Positions 38,246-50,938 are shown, numbered from the stretch's first letter. The stretch is DNA of 64,000 nt from Stercorarius parasiticus (GCA_013396915.1 VWZL01000810.1:310001-374000), one strand, 5' to 3'. Numbers and translations are program-made. Notes: a model not told the origin generated them from the letters alone.

Positions 38246-41200
38246 GAGGAAAGGAGGCCTGGGGTAGACAGGGAACTCTCTTTAAGCTGGGCCTGTAAAC
38301 CGGATAAAGCACTGAGATAATACAAATGATGGCCATCTGCTCACTGCACAGGGCTCTAGGAAACCTCACTTACTGTAGGAAAGAGAAGGACCCACGAAAT
38401 ATAAACCCTTTTTCTCACTTTTTCAAAGCAGAGTGAGAATAAAGCCCATGAGACCTGCCATCTACCAGAGATCACCAATCAATTGCAGCTCGAGCCTTTC
38501 CCAACCCAGTCTTGATAACCCAGAAACTGCCTTTTGCTGTTGTTAATTGCACAGTGATTTTAAAACACTCTCGAGATTTCAAACACCGATGGTAGAAGGG
38601 TAGATTTATATATTTTGGCGTCCAATTCTGACTGCAGCCTATGATCTGGGATAGCATAATTCTAGTTACTGGCTAGACACACGGCGATTCAGGTGCAGGA
38701 TGCTATTAAAAAATCAATTAGGAATGAAATACAGCTTCTGTTATATATACTATAAATTCATGCTTCCTGTTTAGGTGTTCCTCAGTAGTTTAGTACCACT
38801 GTGATGAGTATCTATCCTATTTACAGCTGAAAAAAGTACATTATTTTTAGGTCTGTTGTGAATCTGTTAATTTGGTAGAGGTCAGTCTTGGAAGTAGGGA
38901 GAGATGATGGAGGAGAATGGGGTTAAATAATTTTATTTTTTTTCCCTGAACAGGAAATAGTTTTGAGAAATTGTATTTTGTTTGACTAAGATATTTCCAT
39001 CATTGCATAATTCAATATTTTCTGACATCTTATGATTATTTAACTTTGCTTAGCTACCTTCTTTTGATTTATGTTATTTTTTAAACAAACAGTGCTATTC
39101 TGAAATTCCCTCTAAAAATACTGGCACAGATATTTTTAAATTCAGTGTTCCCATTTTTTCAGTCCAAACAATTAGTCCAAATTTGATCCAGATTTGTGAA
39201 TAGTTTGGTATCAAGAAGCTCCTGTTTTCACAGCAAATTTCCTCTTGGCCTATATTCTTGTCTGTCCCCCTGTCAGGTGGCACATTAGTTGTTCTCTCTT
39301 TTTCTCCATGGGGCTAGAAATAGATATGAAGATACTTCCCCTGACCCTTTTTTGCACTCCCAGTGGTTGTTGCAAATACACAAAAATCTACTTTCTCTGC
39401 TTTTTCATGTAACAAATTATCCAAGGATCTTCTTTTAATAATCCAGGGTCGTCTTTTAAGTAGAACGGCCTTTCACCATTTGCACAAGATTTGAAATTGG
39501 CTATAAAAATATCATCCCATTGGATACCTCCAGGTATGGTTTAGCTGGAGAGCAGGACTGCAGAGGTATTAAGCAGCATTAATGCTCAGGGACAAACACT
39601 AACCACGTTTCCGTAATGTGACTCAACAGAAGAACTTAGCAGAGCTGTTTGGGAAAGTGCATAAGACACGGGATTGAGTATAAATATTTCCTATTAGTTA
39701 TAGGGATTGGAACAAGCTACAAAGTTGTGGTCCAGAGATCAGGTTTCTCAGCTCAAGGCTTGATTAGAACCAGTGCTCGCCTAACCAAAAAGTTCAGATG
39801 TGTATCAGAAACTTCCTAAATATGGGGAGATTACAGGTCTCATTTTTTAATTCTAATTAATCTCTTTCACATAATGTTTCTTGCAATGCCCTTACTCCAA
39901 AGCACATGTTTTTTTATAGACCAACCCAGTCAGAATAAATCAATGGCATGCAATAAAAGCTGGCATGAAAAGACATTACTAGAAATGATAGACATCATCC
40001 AGAATCCTGGTCTTTATCTTATGTTTTACTGCCTTGTGTTCAGTGCTACTGATGAGCTCCTTCTCACAGCTCCCCACATTCATCCCACACCTCTTGCACT
40101 CACACAGTGACCCAAGTGCCTTTGGTAAAACATCATCGTAACACGGGTGACCTTTCTGATACACCCAAGGAGCTCCCACCAACATTTGCTCTCATCGTGA
40201 TGAAGAAGCACGTGGTACATTTTGGCTGCTAAGAAACCTATTTCCAGTTCTCAGAGCTAAAATTAAGCTCTGAAATACAAAAGGCAACAGTCCCACACTC
40301 CTGTCTCAGTCCCTGTCTTTCACCCTTCATATTTTTGTGAGTGAAACTGGTTTGGGTTGTGAAGCGAAGGAACTCCAGCTCAGCACCGAGCTAAGTCTTC
40401 GAAGATTAATTCCAAGTGAGAGCACTTATATATTTCCATGACATTCCCTAAGCAATACTGTTGTCATTAGCCAGGAAATGAACACTGATATCCCCAAATG
40501 AATGACCTGTTCCCAGATGGGTTACCAGTTGTGGGGAAATAAAGACAAAGCGAGTGAGATAAACCAACTCTGTTGTCCTTTGCCAGTGGAGCTGTGGAAG
40601 AGCGAATCCAAATCTCACAGTCCACGTTCAAACTGTTCTGCAGGTCACCAATAAGCAGAGTTACATCACTTACACGTAGAACACTTGTTACCCAGAAAAA
40701 TTCAACATAGATAAGCACTTCACCTACTGTTTAATTACAGATCCTCCAGCATGGAATACACAGCTCCCTGCTAGGGTCCAAAGGGTGAACATTTGTTTTA
40801 AATCAGAAATTGGATCCCCACTGATTTGAAACAAAAGACTGTTTGCCAGGGATGGAGTACTGGGAAAGGAGAAATTCTGGAGGGTTTCACAATTTTAATC
40901 TCTTTGTTGAGAGTAGCCAAAATGGCCAACACCCAGAAAGGGACACTTGGCTTTTTTAAAACTCCATGTGCAGGTTTTTTTCCTCACTATCTCAAAAAGT
41001 TAGAGAAGTATTTTGCCATCTTTTCATGGAAATTTTAGAACATTCCCAGTTTTGCCAACAGATGAAGGAGGGAGAGTGGCCTGATACAGTAATGCAAGGA
41101 TTAATGGAATGAATTGATAGCGTTACTCCAACACACTTCAACTGGGGCTTTCTGCAATCACAGAACAGCTGCCACAACAGCCTTAGAGGTAAAACGAGAG

Positions 41201-41557
41201 CATGCATTTAGGTGACAGGACTGGGGCCAGCTGGCCTTACCCATTGGTGCTAAACCAAGACGATCACACTGGTCAGGCTCTTAAGCACAGCCTGTGGCTT
41301 TGATTTTTGTGTTTGAGAGGCGTCTGATCCCAGCTGAGGGGATACGCAGCATTTACCAGAGATACTCTCATGCCGCACTGCAGAGTCAGACCAATGCCTG
41401 CTAACCAGAGGAGCCATGCGACAGGAAAGGTGCTGGCACCGTTGTCACAGGGTTTCGCCCTGGCAGCCACAGGGACACGGGCACGGTGTGGCCCACGGGG
41501 GAATGGTCCAGCACAGCCCGCCTGAAGTGGCTGCTCCTCCACCTCAGCCCTGGAGCG

Positions 41558-41595
41558 CAGGAGGGCTCCCCAACATCAGGAGGGCTCCCCAACAT
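41558..41595. repeat. Perfect tandem duplication, 2 x 19 bp
   Basis: The unit caggagggctccccaacat occurs twice head to tail; the second copy begins directly after the first, with one end-base mismatch possible. Confidence 0.85.
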
Positions 41596-42619
41596 CTAGA
41601 AGTGGCATTCTTGTCTTGATTTCGTGGTGCATGGACTTTTTCATGTATTTGCACCAAGATGGGTCCTTCTGGGCACTTTCTGGATGAACAGTGGGGCTAG
41701 ATCCACCAAGCAATAAGTAATTCATTTTTTTCCTCTATTAAAAATCCCTTAAGTATCAGGAATTAGAGAGGAAACACGACATGAGGATACAAGGGTAGTT
41801 CAGGAAGTACATTAATGATCTTCATCAAGAAGGACACTTTTTCTCATTATACAACATCGGAGAACAGGTCGCCTACACTATAGGTGTTTCCCAAAGCCAT
41901 AAAGTGTTTGGCCATTGTTGGAGGCCTCCTGCTGATCCATAGGGATGGACGTGTCAGCCCTGGCTGACTGCAGTCATCACCAACGTAGCCCGTTTGGGAG
42001 CAGTTAAGCATTCTTTTGAAAACTGATTTTAATTTCCTCATAGCACATCTTTTTTTGAAGTACTGTCAGAATACTACAGCACATTTTTGCAACCTAGATT
42101 GTTCACACACCTTTCATGCCAGCTATTTCCCATGCTTTAGGTGAAGCCATTTCCGAAATATAATTAAGTGTGTGGAGGCAAGTCCCAAGCCAAGGCCAAG
42201 CAAGTTGAGGTTATTGTACAGGAGGCACATCCTTTGCTGTCAACAGTATAATCCAAACCAAAAGCGGTCGATTGCCTACACTGTGTGGTGTAGCTGGTAT
42301 TGCATTAGCTGAATGGGATTTGAAACTTTATACCATAAGAATATCAAGCTGAAGAATGCTTTTCAGGAAAACCTTGAAGCTTTTAGGATTTCACAAACAT
42401 TATTTTAATTTTCTGATGATCATCACTGTATTCAGACAATGAAAAATCAGTGAATGAGACTCAGAAGCTTTATTAACTTAAACTACATCAGATATTTATG
42501 TATTTCTATTGTATATGTATATTCAGTCTGATTTCTTGTGGCAGATCTGTAGAAAATCCCACAGTCCCCCAAGAGTGTGACCAAGTTTCTCCACTGTTAG
42601 GTTAAACAGATTATTCTTG

Positions 42620-42649
42620 CTTTGAATATCATGGCTTTGAATATCATGG
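42620..42649. repeat. Perfect tandem duplication, 2 x 15 bp
   Basis: The unit ctttgaatatcatgg is repeated exactly twice. Confidence 0.9.
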
Positions 42650-43152
42650 GTGTACATGCCCTTTTTGCATGCTTTCTGCAATGTTCTAGAGATTCTCATT
42701 TACAGAAAGCAGCTTTGTTCTATCAGTAGAATAACTGCTGTAAACCTATTGCAACACTTAACTGCTGTGGAATTCAGGAGTGCTGCTGTATAAAATCACC
42801 TATGAAAGAAATTCAAAATATTGGGGAAAGAACAAATTCCAGCGCCATGAAGACCTGTGGAGCTGATTTATTAACTTCATTTTTGCAGATGGGGAATGCA
42901 TAAGAAAAGGAGTTTTTATAAGATTACACTGCAAACTGGTAAAATAGGGTTAGAAATGGGATATTCCCATTCTCGGTCATTGGCAATAATCCCTAGGTGA
43001 CACTGGCATTTGCAAACAAGCAAGATGTGACTGGCTGTCTTGTCACACACAGTGAGCCTTCTACGGGCAATTAACCACTCAGATTACGGCGCCTTTCTGG
43101 TCATTGACCAGTAAAGGAGCAGTTTTTTAAATCAATGTTCTTTTCCCTGCAG

Positions 43153-43280
43153 ACTACAGAAATCCATTTGTGGAGATTCACCCGGAACATCCCGAAATAA
43201 TCTACATTTTAGATGCTAAGAAAACGGTTGTTGTCCCTTGCCGAGTTACCTCGCCAGATATCAAACCTAAGCTTACCCAG
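43153..43280 (+). CDS. KDRL: VEGFR-like exon 4: first half of Ig domain 2
   Basis: A 128-nt exon lies between acceptor ttttccctgcag and donor gtaagtg, phase 1 in and phase 0 out. It starts with DYRNPFVEIH, the Ig1-Ig2 linker found as DYRSPF in KDR and as RPFVEM in FLT1. It continues with PEIIYILD and ends with VVVPCRVTSPDIKPKLTQ. The VVPCRVTSP stretch, carrying the first Ig2 cysteine, is most like FLT1, while the start of the exon is most like KDR. In the family this domain and the next linker form much of the VEGF-binding face. No sequon occurs here. Confidence 0.93.
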
Positions 43281-43352
43281 GTAAGTGACTGTTTCAGAGA
43301 AACTCAATCAATTCAGAGGTCTGGGCTGCCAACACAACGGGTAAAAATGCAA

Positions 43353-43382
43353 AATAAAACTACGTAAGTTTCAAAAAATAAA
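43353..43382 (+). terminator. Two AATAAA hexamers shortly after exon 4: possible intronic polyadenylation site
   Basis: AATAAA occurs at 43353-43358 and 43377-43382. If the exon 4 donor is skipped, the receptor frame runs 28 more codons and stops at TAA 43365-43367, beside these hexamers. A GT-rich stretch (ggtgttttggggattgggttg) lies about 70 bp further on. VEGFRs are known to make soluble forms by intronic polyadenylation, but A-rich intron DNA gives AATAAA by chance. Confidence 0.15.
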
Positions 43383-46300
43383 AATAGCAGACACTGAAAA
43401 TCCAGCAGCACAGTCCTGCCCTTGCAGTGTATCACTGGTGAACTGCGTACAAGGGTGTTTTGGGGATTGGGTTGAGTTTATCACATATTTTTCTCATCCT
43501 GTGGCTTTTTGTTCCTCCATAAATTGCCCAAGATCGATGACAAGACACTATTTTTCTTCAAAATTCTTTGTGTAAGACCTGGCTATTAGCTATCCTCATG
43601 AAAGCTTCTCTCTTTTATACCTTGAACCTCCTCAGAACAGTTGCCCGTTTTTGCTTGATTTCATAAATTTAAACCAAGTTTCAGCCTTGGGAATAAATGG
43701 CTGGAGCAGCCATCCCTTCGGCAGCAGTTATATCTGAATGTCAAGGTTACAGAGTGGTCTGTGGAGGCCAAGGCCATTTAGTATAATAAAAATGGAAATT
43801 TAAGGTCTGGGGCTTCCTCAGTTGATGGAGATCTACTCGCTCATTTAAAGGGCTTCAGAATTGCTCTACAGAGAAGCCTATCACAGAGCGAGGAACAGAA
43901 CATTGGTCTCCTGCCTCCAATCCTGCCTTTTACCTAACAGGTTATGTGTCCTTCCGTTCCCCGGCTGGGCTGACTGCTCGAGCTGTCCTGCTGGGAACAA
44001 GAGCTCATCCTCTGCTCCTTTTCCACAGCCTCTTCTGGAGGGGCTGGGAGAGCTGCGGTTGTTCTGCTGGCTACGGTGTGACAGTGGAGCACACACAGAT
44101 AGGCTGGTGCTGTGCTGGTGGGGGGTCCGAGGACCTCTACTCCTCTTAGCAGTTAGATGTCTTAGATGTTTCCTTCTCCTGGGATGCAGGACATGAAATC
44201 ACGGTGGCCTGAGACAGTGCTCGGGCTCCTGCTGAGACCAATGGCAAACTTCCAGTAGACGTGCAGAGAGACAGCACTGGCCTTATTGCTTTAGCAGATC
44301 TCTATTTTTAAACTTGTCAGGAGGGATTAAAAGGGGGGGAATAAAGCTCCTCTCCAGTTATAGCTTATCACTTTCGCTTGGATAAGTGTTATCACCTTCT
44401 CCTGCTTGGCTATAAAAGTGAAACATCCCCATACTATTTTAGCCTACTTCAACCAAATTCATTGCTGGAGTACTGCTGCTGATTTTGGCACAGGCAAACG
44501 AGCCTAAAGGTGGCCTTGGAACCTCGACCAAGGAGACCTCCACACTTATCCCCCCTTATTTACAGGCAGCCCTGCTCTCCCTGCTTTGCCAACTAAATTC
44601 TCTCCCGGTAATTTCTTCAAACACAAACTGAAGTCCTTTACCTTGCTGCAAGCTGCTGCTGGAATGAAATCTCCCTGGAAATCTCCCTTTTAAATTGCGA
44701 AGAAAATTGTCCCCAAAAGAGATTTTTCCCCTTCAAGGGAGAGGGGCCGGACTGCAGGGCAGGGATGTAGATGTTGGGTGCTGCTCCCCAGAGGAACCCT
44801 CCTGAGGCCAGGAGCTGGGAGCTGCTCCCGGGGTTGTGCTTTGGAAGGCGTGTGGTGGCTTCAGGAGACGCCAGCCCCAGGCTCCATCTATGGGAAGTCA
44901 CTGCTGCTTTTGCCTTGTCTGGGAATTTCCTAGCGCCGTGCGGAGCCGAGGTGGCGGCTTCCCGTGCGAAGAGGAAGCGGGCGGGAGAGGGGTGGAGGTA
45001 AGGATGGAGGAGGAGAGGTGAATAAGGCGATCAGACAAATTTAGAACATCCTCTTCCAAATTTAATCTCCGATAGACAACGAACTTCAAAGGGAGGGAAG
45101 CCACTGTGATTTCCTTCAAGCAGCATTGATGCTTTTTGTTTGATTGTTTAAATATATATTTTTGAATATTTTATGAAGATGTTTAATATCTGTGAGTGTT
45201 GAAAAGGGCCTCCTGAGTAGGGTTACTTTTTCTTTCCCTTTCCTGTATCCACCAGGGAGCAGAGCTGCCAAACCATGAAGTTCAGCCTTATCACATTTTA
45301 TTATTCTTGTAGAAAATGTACTTTTTTCCACCGTAAATTAAGTTCCTTACGTTACCATTATACTTTAAAATCATTGCACTCTCTGGCCTTTAAATATGTA
45401 TGGGGAAAGGTACCTCTTGCTAATACTAAGTTAACTCTACATATCGTCTGTGTTATTAATAAACCCATGCTAAGACACACAATTCAAACTTCTAATTTTG
45501 CTTAACATGATTTTAATTCTGGGCAAAAAACCTATTTTCAGTCTTGTCAGATCTGTTTAGTCCCAGATCTGGTTCAGTGAGCATTTGCCACTTACGGCTT
45601 TGACCTTCCTGGGTGTTAAGGCATGATTAAGCCTCAGGTCTCAGATCTCCTTCTGTAATTTTCCTGAATTTTCCTAATGGTTCTGAGCAGAGATACCACA
45701 GCTTGATTACTTCAGAAATATTTACATGAAATCCATGTTTCCTACTATCATCAGAAGAGAACCGCTGTTCTGAAAGCAAACAACTCTCTCGCTGTGCCTG
45801 CTTCCCCACAGCAACATCACCAGCCACTGCCCCACGGCCATCAGCCCTGTGGCTTTGATCTGTGCTGAATACGTAAAAACAAGCGACCTAAACCAACGCC
45901 AACCTGATCAATTGTATATTCACAAGAGGTATGAGCATCAGCTCTCAGAGCCTGGAGCTGAAATTTCTTCGGAACAGGAGTATTATTTAAACTGAATCCT
46001 AGTTAAACCACACTGCCATACACGAGTACTGTTTGTTTGGAGACAGAAAAATAAATTGCATGCTGCATAACAACAAGAATAAGAGCAAAACCATTACATC
46101 ATTGAGGAAATTCCCACTTGCGGTCCCTAGTGCAGCTCTTCCCTTGGTTAGCTTCAAAAGCTAAAACAAGGTAGCTCCAGAAAGGAAAACATTAACTTGC
46201 CTCATCTTTGGGAAGGCAGTATATGATAAGAAGGAAGAAGCAGCACTGTGCAAATAAAATTAGTTATCATGTGGCAACTGTAGGCACACTGAGGGTTCCC

Positions 46301-46601
46301 CAAACCCCTCATTTTTCAGCCCAAAGGGATCTCACCACTCCTGCAGCGCACCCTCAGTCCTAAAGAGCCTCCCTGCGTCCTGCTGGAGAAGTCAGACACC
46401 TACAGCCCGTGCTTCCATTCGCCTGCCTGCAAACAGGTGGGAATGGGTGAACCTCAGTGATCTGCTCTTTTACAGACTCCTGAATTATTTGTCTGCATTT
46501 AATTTCATGTATTTCTTTTCTACATTAAAATCCGGCATTTTCAAAATGATTGGAAAGTAAATTGCATTTTCTCTGGCAAATAGAGGATTTCCCCATGTGT
46601 T

Positions 46602-46618
46602 GATAATAATAATAATAA
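46602..46618. repeat. AAT trinucleotide microsatellite
   Basis: Five to six AAT units in a row. Confidence 0.8.
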
Positions 46619-47502
46619 ACTAATCATTCCCAGCAACAAAAGCTAACCTGCTTGACATTGGTGCTGTCCAAGGGTATACAGAGGTTCTACTCTTATTAAA
46701 TGAATTTTTGCTCTAGTTTATTTTCCACATTTGGCTTTCGTATCCTCACTTCTTCTTCATAAGCAGAACTTGAAGATACTGTTTTTTCAAGAATCTCAGA
46801 ACATTACAAATATTTATGAATTTAGGACCAAAAATTTCTCAGTTACTAGGTCCCCTTATTTCTGCCATCCTGTGATTTACCATCTTAAGTCACTCACACT
46901 GCTTCAGTGCCTAGTGGAAATCAACAGGCTGCTTTGAAAGTGTCTCATCCCTTTCTGTGACACAGAGCGAACTGGATGACTAGCCACAGACCAGCCATCA
47001 GGCGAGTTAGTGACATGAATAATTCTGATTTTGGGGGATCTAACTTCACGTGTAGTTTTAAAGTACTGTGAGATCCCAGAAAAACATGCGGTAGCTACAT
47101 GTAGCTTCAGGAGAAGCAGATTTTGTTCTTAAACTCTTCCAAAAAGATTACTCTACCAAATTAATCTAAGATAGGCACAATTATTTCCAGTAAAGAGACG
47201 AAGGAAATGGGACCTACAATGGGTAGCATGGTATCTTGCCTAAGATCTGAGAGGACTGAATCAAAAGCCTCAGTTATGATGTCCAAGTCTTGGATTTCAA
47301 AGACAGTCATACCTTAGGGAGGGCTTTTCTATTTGCTCATGTTGATGTTGCTTAAGATATGTGTGGAATGAGACCACCAACCACTCTGAAAGGTCAAATA
47401 CCTACTCTGCCTCGAGAGCAGAACAGCCTTGGCTGGTTGCCTCTGTGGTCTGGGGGGAAAGGGAATGTCTCACAAGCCTGCAATCTTTCTGTTCTCTTTC
47501 AG

Positions 47503-47656
47503 TATCCTTATTCTGTAGAGATGAACTTCAAGACGTGGGACCCAAAAAGAGGATTTGTCATCCCCTCTCACTCTTTCGTTTACTCCGGAGTACTTACGTG
47601 CACTGCAAATGTCAACGGAAGCGTGTTCACCTCCTATTACCTGGCGCAGAGATTGG
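47503..47656 (+). CDS. KDRL: VEGFR-like exon 5: second half of Ig domain 2
   Basis: A 154-nt exon lies between acceptor gttctctttcag and donor gtgagt, phase 0 in and phase 1 out. It opens with YPYSVEMNFKTWD, followed by KRGFVIPSHSF and GVLTCTANVNGS, ending YYLAQRL. KDR exon 4 or 5 also starts with YPEK and contains SWD, KKGFTIPSH and a Cys at the same relative place. The segment between YP and WD is about three residues shorter than in KDR and lacks the usual VPDG turn. LTC is the second Ig2 cysteine; NGS is a sequon. Confidence 0.92.
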
Positions 47657-49152
47657 GTGAGTGACTGCTGTGCGCCGAGGAATGACCGCGATGTTTCTAT
47701 TTCCTAGCTAAGCCCCTGGGTATTACTTCTTGGTTAGCCTCAATTACATTTGATATATCTATTTGGTATGTATCTGTAGCAAGTCCAAGCTGGAACGCTA
47801 AAAGCAAACTCATTCTTCTCCTTTTTTCCTGTTCAATAGAACTTGGATTTGGTCCACTCCTGGTTTTGAAAAATTACCAAGTGTTGAGGTGGTACAAAAT
47901 AGGAGTATTATTTTATTCAAACCCCACCAAGGTTTTGTTTGCTTGGATTGAGCTATATTTACATTAAAACAACTGCTGGTTTGGGATAAACCAAACAGTA
48001 GCTTTCTTTTTGCTTCTGGTCATTAAACACACAAGATCAGGGTATAAAAATCTCATTAAACTGCTAATTCAAATCTTCACTTTTTAATATAGTTTCTCCT
48101 GGTGATTTACTATACCCTTTCCCTTGTATTTACAGCTGAGCTTCAGCTCAGAATTAAAATCTGAATTTGAAGAAACTAAATATTAAAATTTTGAGTGCTG
48201 GGGATTTATGTGAAGCCAATTAGTTTATTTTTCCTTTGTTTTCAGTGAATGTTCTTTCTTTCCTCATACATTATATTTTTGACAGGAGAGTTTCTTGTGA
48301 CTTCATTCCCATTAGATCATGGCATCCTTCTATACAATTAGCACTCAGCTTTAAACAACAGGCTTGTAAATTTGTATGGCAGCCAAGTAACCAAGTAAAT
48401 CTCTCTCTCTTTTTCTTCATTGTTCGAGTAATTATTTTTTACTAGAATCATGACTGCAAAGCTAAAACATCCATTAGGTCATCCCTCTCCAGCCCAAAAG
48501 GGCACAGGCAATACCTCAATCTAGAACGTGTTACTGTGCAGCGGTCAGACGTGTGTTTGGCACAGGGCACCATAAACATCATGCAGGCTTATTTCAGAGT
48601 TAATGTATTTAAGGCATCAATAAAGATAAGATATTAAGAGATAAGATATAAGATATAAGATAAGGTATAAGATATAAGATATAAGACCAAGATTTGGGGA
48701 TCCCATTCAGAAAGGAAAAGTAGCTGGTCATCAGAAGGCAGGAGAAACATCTCTCATGTTTTACAGAAATTAATCCTCTCGCAGATATGCAAATGTTGAG
48801 CAACTCAAAAGGATAAGCCGCTTTTGAAAACTTTTTCTAAGAATGGCTGTGGAGCTGATGAGTGAGGGTTGGAGCCAAACATGGCAAATGCAAGACAAGT
48901 AATTCAGAAATTACTGCGTCCACGTGTGATCTGTTAGTTTGATCGGCTGGTGTTCAGCTGATACAACTGACCTAATGTTTCCACTGTCAAGGCATTTCCA
49001 ACAATTTCCACAGAAATGACAGCAGAAGGTGAGGTGTTTGGCAACTGTGAAAGGAGTGGATGTTGGAAAGGCAATTGGAGTGTGGATTCCATCTTAAACG
49101 GCATTGACGTAGAGAGCGCTGCGTAGTGATACCTTTGCTTTTTTCATTTCAG
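47657..49152 (+). other. Intron between receptor exons 5 and 6 (1.5 kb)
   Basis: Bordered by gtgagt and tttcatttcag; separates Ig2 from Ig3. It holds an ATAAGAT-type minisatellite and no supported coding sequence. Confidence 0.88.
48624..48686. repeat. Tandem array of (A)GATA(TA)A units
   Basis: About 60 bp built from AGATA and AGATATA steps (agataagatattaagagataagatataag and on), roughly eight to nine units with small length changes. It is A- and GATA-rich on the plus strand. Confidence 0.85.
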
Positions 49153-49289
49153 AGGGCAGAGTACAGAACCTGGCTCTGAAAGCAACTCCCAAAAAATTGC
49201 TGGTTGGAGAAACTCTCTATTTGGAGTGCAGAGCAGAAACCTTCATCAACGGGCGCATTGAGCTCATCTGGACGTGTCCTAGTGGGAGA
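49153..49289 (+). CDS. KDRL: VEGFR-like exon 6: first half of Ig domain 3
   Basis: A 137-nt exon follows acceptor ttttttcatttcag and ends at donor gtgagt, phase 1 in and phase 0 out. Two acceptor AGs lie next to each other (49151-49152 and 49153-49154); only the first keeps the frame. The peptide runs EGRVQNLALKATPKK, LLVGETLYLEC, then INGRIELIWTCPSGR. The VGE-x-L-x-L-x-C pattern and the Ig tryptophan match KDR (VGEKLVLNC, FNWEYP). The Cys right after the Trp-Thr is not expected in the family and may be unpaired. In VEGFRs Ig3 helps bind ligand and sets specificity. Confidence 0.91.
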
Positions 49290-50778
49290 GTGAGTTGAAG
49301 AAAACTCTGTATTCTGCTTTCACGAAGTCTCCCCCTACCCAAAAGAAAGATCTGTTCCCAGGGCTGAGTAAACCCTAACTGCTACTTATTCTGAAATATA
49401 GCCAACCGTTTGTAAGCCTACAATTGATTGTATTTTTAGTTTGGATGAATATAAAATTTATCTGACCATCTTGAAGCTGCAAATTAAACCGCAAATCTCA
49501 GGCTAAATATAAAAAGAAAGAAAAACCAGAAGTGGATGGTTCTTGTTGGAAGAATAGCTGTCTCATTTCTTCTGGCCTCTTTGCTGATCGCTGCTCAGAG
49601 TGGCAAGTCTCAAAGGCAGTCACGAAGGTTGCAAGTTGTCAGTCTGCTCATCCATCTTGGCTTTTATTAAGTAGGAAAAAGTGAAACAAAAGCCAATTGT
49701 ATCTGCTGAAATCTCAACCAAAGAATGAAATTTAAATTAGGTTCTTGGGCTTTCTGTGGAATGCAATACAAAAATGCCAAATTTGACGTAGAAATATGGA
49801 AGAGACTGAGTGTTTGCTTTGATGTACTAAAACCTTTCAGTTCTCCTAAGGAAAAACAGAGGGAAGAAGGGATATTTTCCAAATCGGTTCATTTATCTGA
49901 GATACTGCTCATGGTTCTATTTGATGCTCAGAATTAAAATGATGGCTTTTTTTTCTTTTTAGTTCAGCAAAATATGCGTTTCAAAGAAGCATCTAAGCCT
50001 ATTGGAAAAGTGTAAAATGTGATTCCTAAATATTTTTGACTTATTTGTTCAGTTAGAGAATGAATGTCTGATTTTGTTTTGGTGAAGAAACTACAGAAAA
50101 TATAACAGAATTTAAAGAAGTGCAAGTAATATGGTGTTACTGAATTTTGTTCTTGAATCCCATATGATGGAAGAGAGTTGTTTTTCTATGAATCCTCCTT
50201 AGATTTCTAACGTTACAAATGTAAAACTTCTTGGCCAAATCTCTGGGATCAAAAATCCTACCAGAAGCAATAACGCTTTCTACAATTCTACAGGAATTTG
50301 CATTGGCACTTGGCTGTCATAATATATTATATTTCTGTCATAATATATTTCTTTTAGAAGGAGGAGGCTTTTTAAGACAGAAAAATTCTGACTGTGACCA
50401 AAAAAACCCCCACACAACAAAAACCAAAGCACAACTCTGACCCTACAGATGCCACCAGCAGTTCTGCACCACGATCCCTGGGATCTGGTCCCAGAGAGGG
50501 GCTGATGTGAGCTGCATCCCCTATTTACCTGCCCGCCCAGACTGCTGTAGAGAAGCGCCTCAGTTCCACTCTGTTTCTCTCTCTTATTAGACTTGATAAT
50601 GAAACCTCACACAAGAGCTTTTCCTGCTGATTTGTCTTTTATATTATTTATTTCAGTGATGCAGAGATATGATAATTTTGATATGAATCACTGCTTTTCT
50701 TTACTGTCAGACTTTGAAAGGATGAACAAAATAATCTGGTTTATGCTGGGTTTTGACCCCCTTTTTCCTGACTTCCAG
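49290..50778 (+). other. Intron between receptor exons 6 and 7 (1.5 kb)
   Basis: Bordered by gtgagt and cttccag; splits Ig3. AT-rich, no supported feature. The open frame before exon 7 reads through the acceptor from 50593, but the upstream part has no Ig character. Confidence 0.88.
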
Positions 50779-50938
50779 CACCCTTATCCTAGAAGAACAA
50801 TAGACCAGAGTGGCATGGTGTATAAAGTTGGCAGTAGCCTGACAATTGAAAATGTCACCATGCAAGACGGAGGCCTGTATGTATGCAAAACATTCAACGT
50901 AACACGGCTGGAGGCCAATGTCACAGTTACAGTGTATG
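50779..50938 (+). CDS. KDRL: VEGFR-like exon 7: second half of Ig domain 3
   Basis: A 160-nt exon lies between acceptor cctgacttccag and donor gtaagt, phase 0 in and phase 1 out. It starts HPYPRRTIDQSG and contains SSLTIENVTMQDGGLYVCKTF, the classical Ig E-F strand pattern (L-x-I ... D-x-G-x-Y-x-C) that KDR has as TLTIDGV with GLYTC. It ends in NVTVTVY, equivalent to the family's strand G before the Ig4 linker. There are three NVT sequons. The first half is about six residues shorter than in KDR. Confidence 0.91.

Larger units (their letters stand above)
29445..43152 (+). other. Intron between receptor exons 3 and 4 (13.7 kb)
   Basis: The largest complete intron in the window, bordered by gtaaga and ccctgcag. 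It separates Ig1 from Ig2. It holds a GC-rich patch near 36815-37085, a small inverted-repeat element near 38181, and two short tandem duplications. Open frames in it (up to 204 codons) lack exon-like borders or known domains. Confidence 0.85.
43281..47502 (+). other. Intron between receptor exons 4 and 5 (4.2 kb)
   Basis: Bordered by gtaagtg and ctctttcag and splits Ig2. It has two AATAAA hexamers just after the donor, a GC-rich patch near 44930-45005 and an AAT microsatellite. No other coding sequence is supported. Confidence 0.87.
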
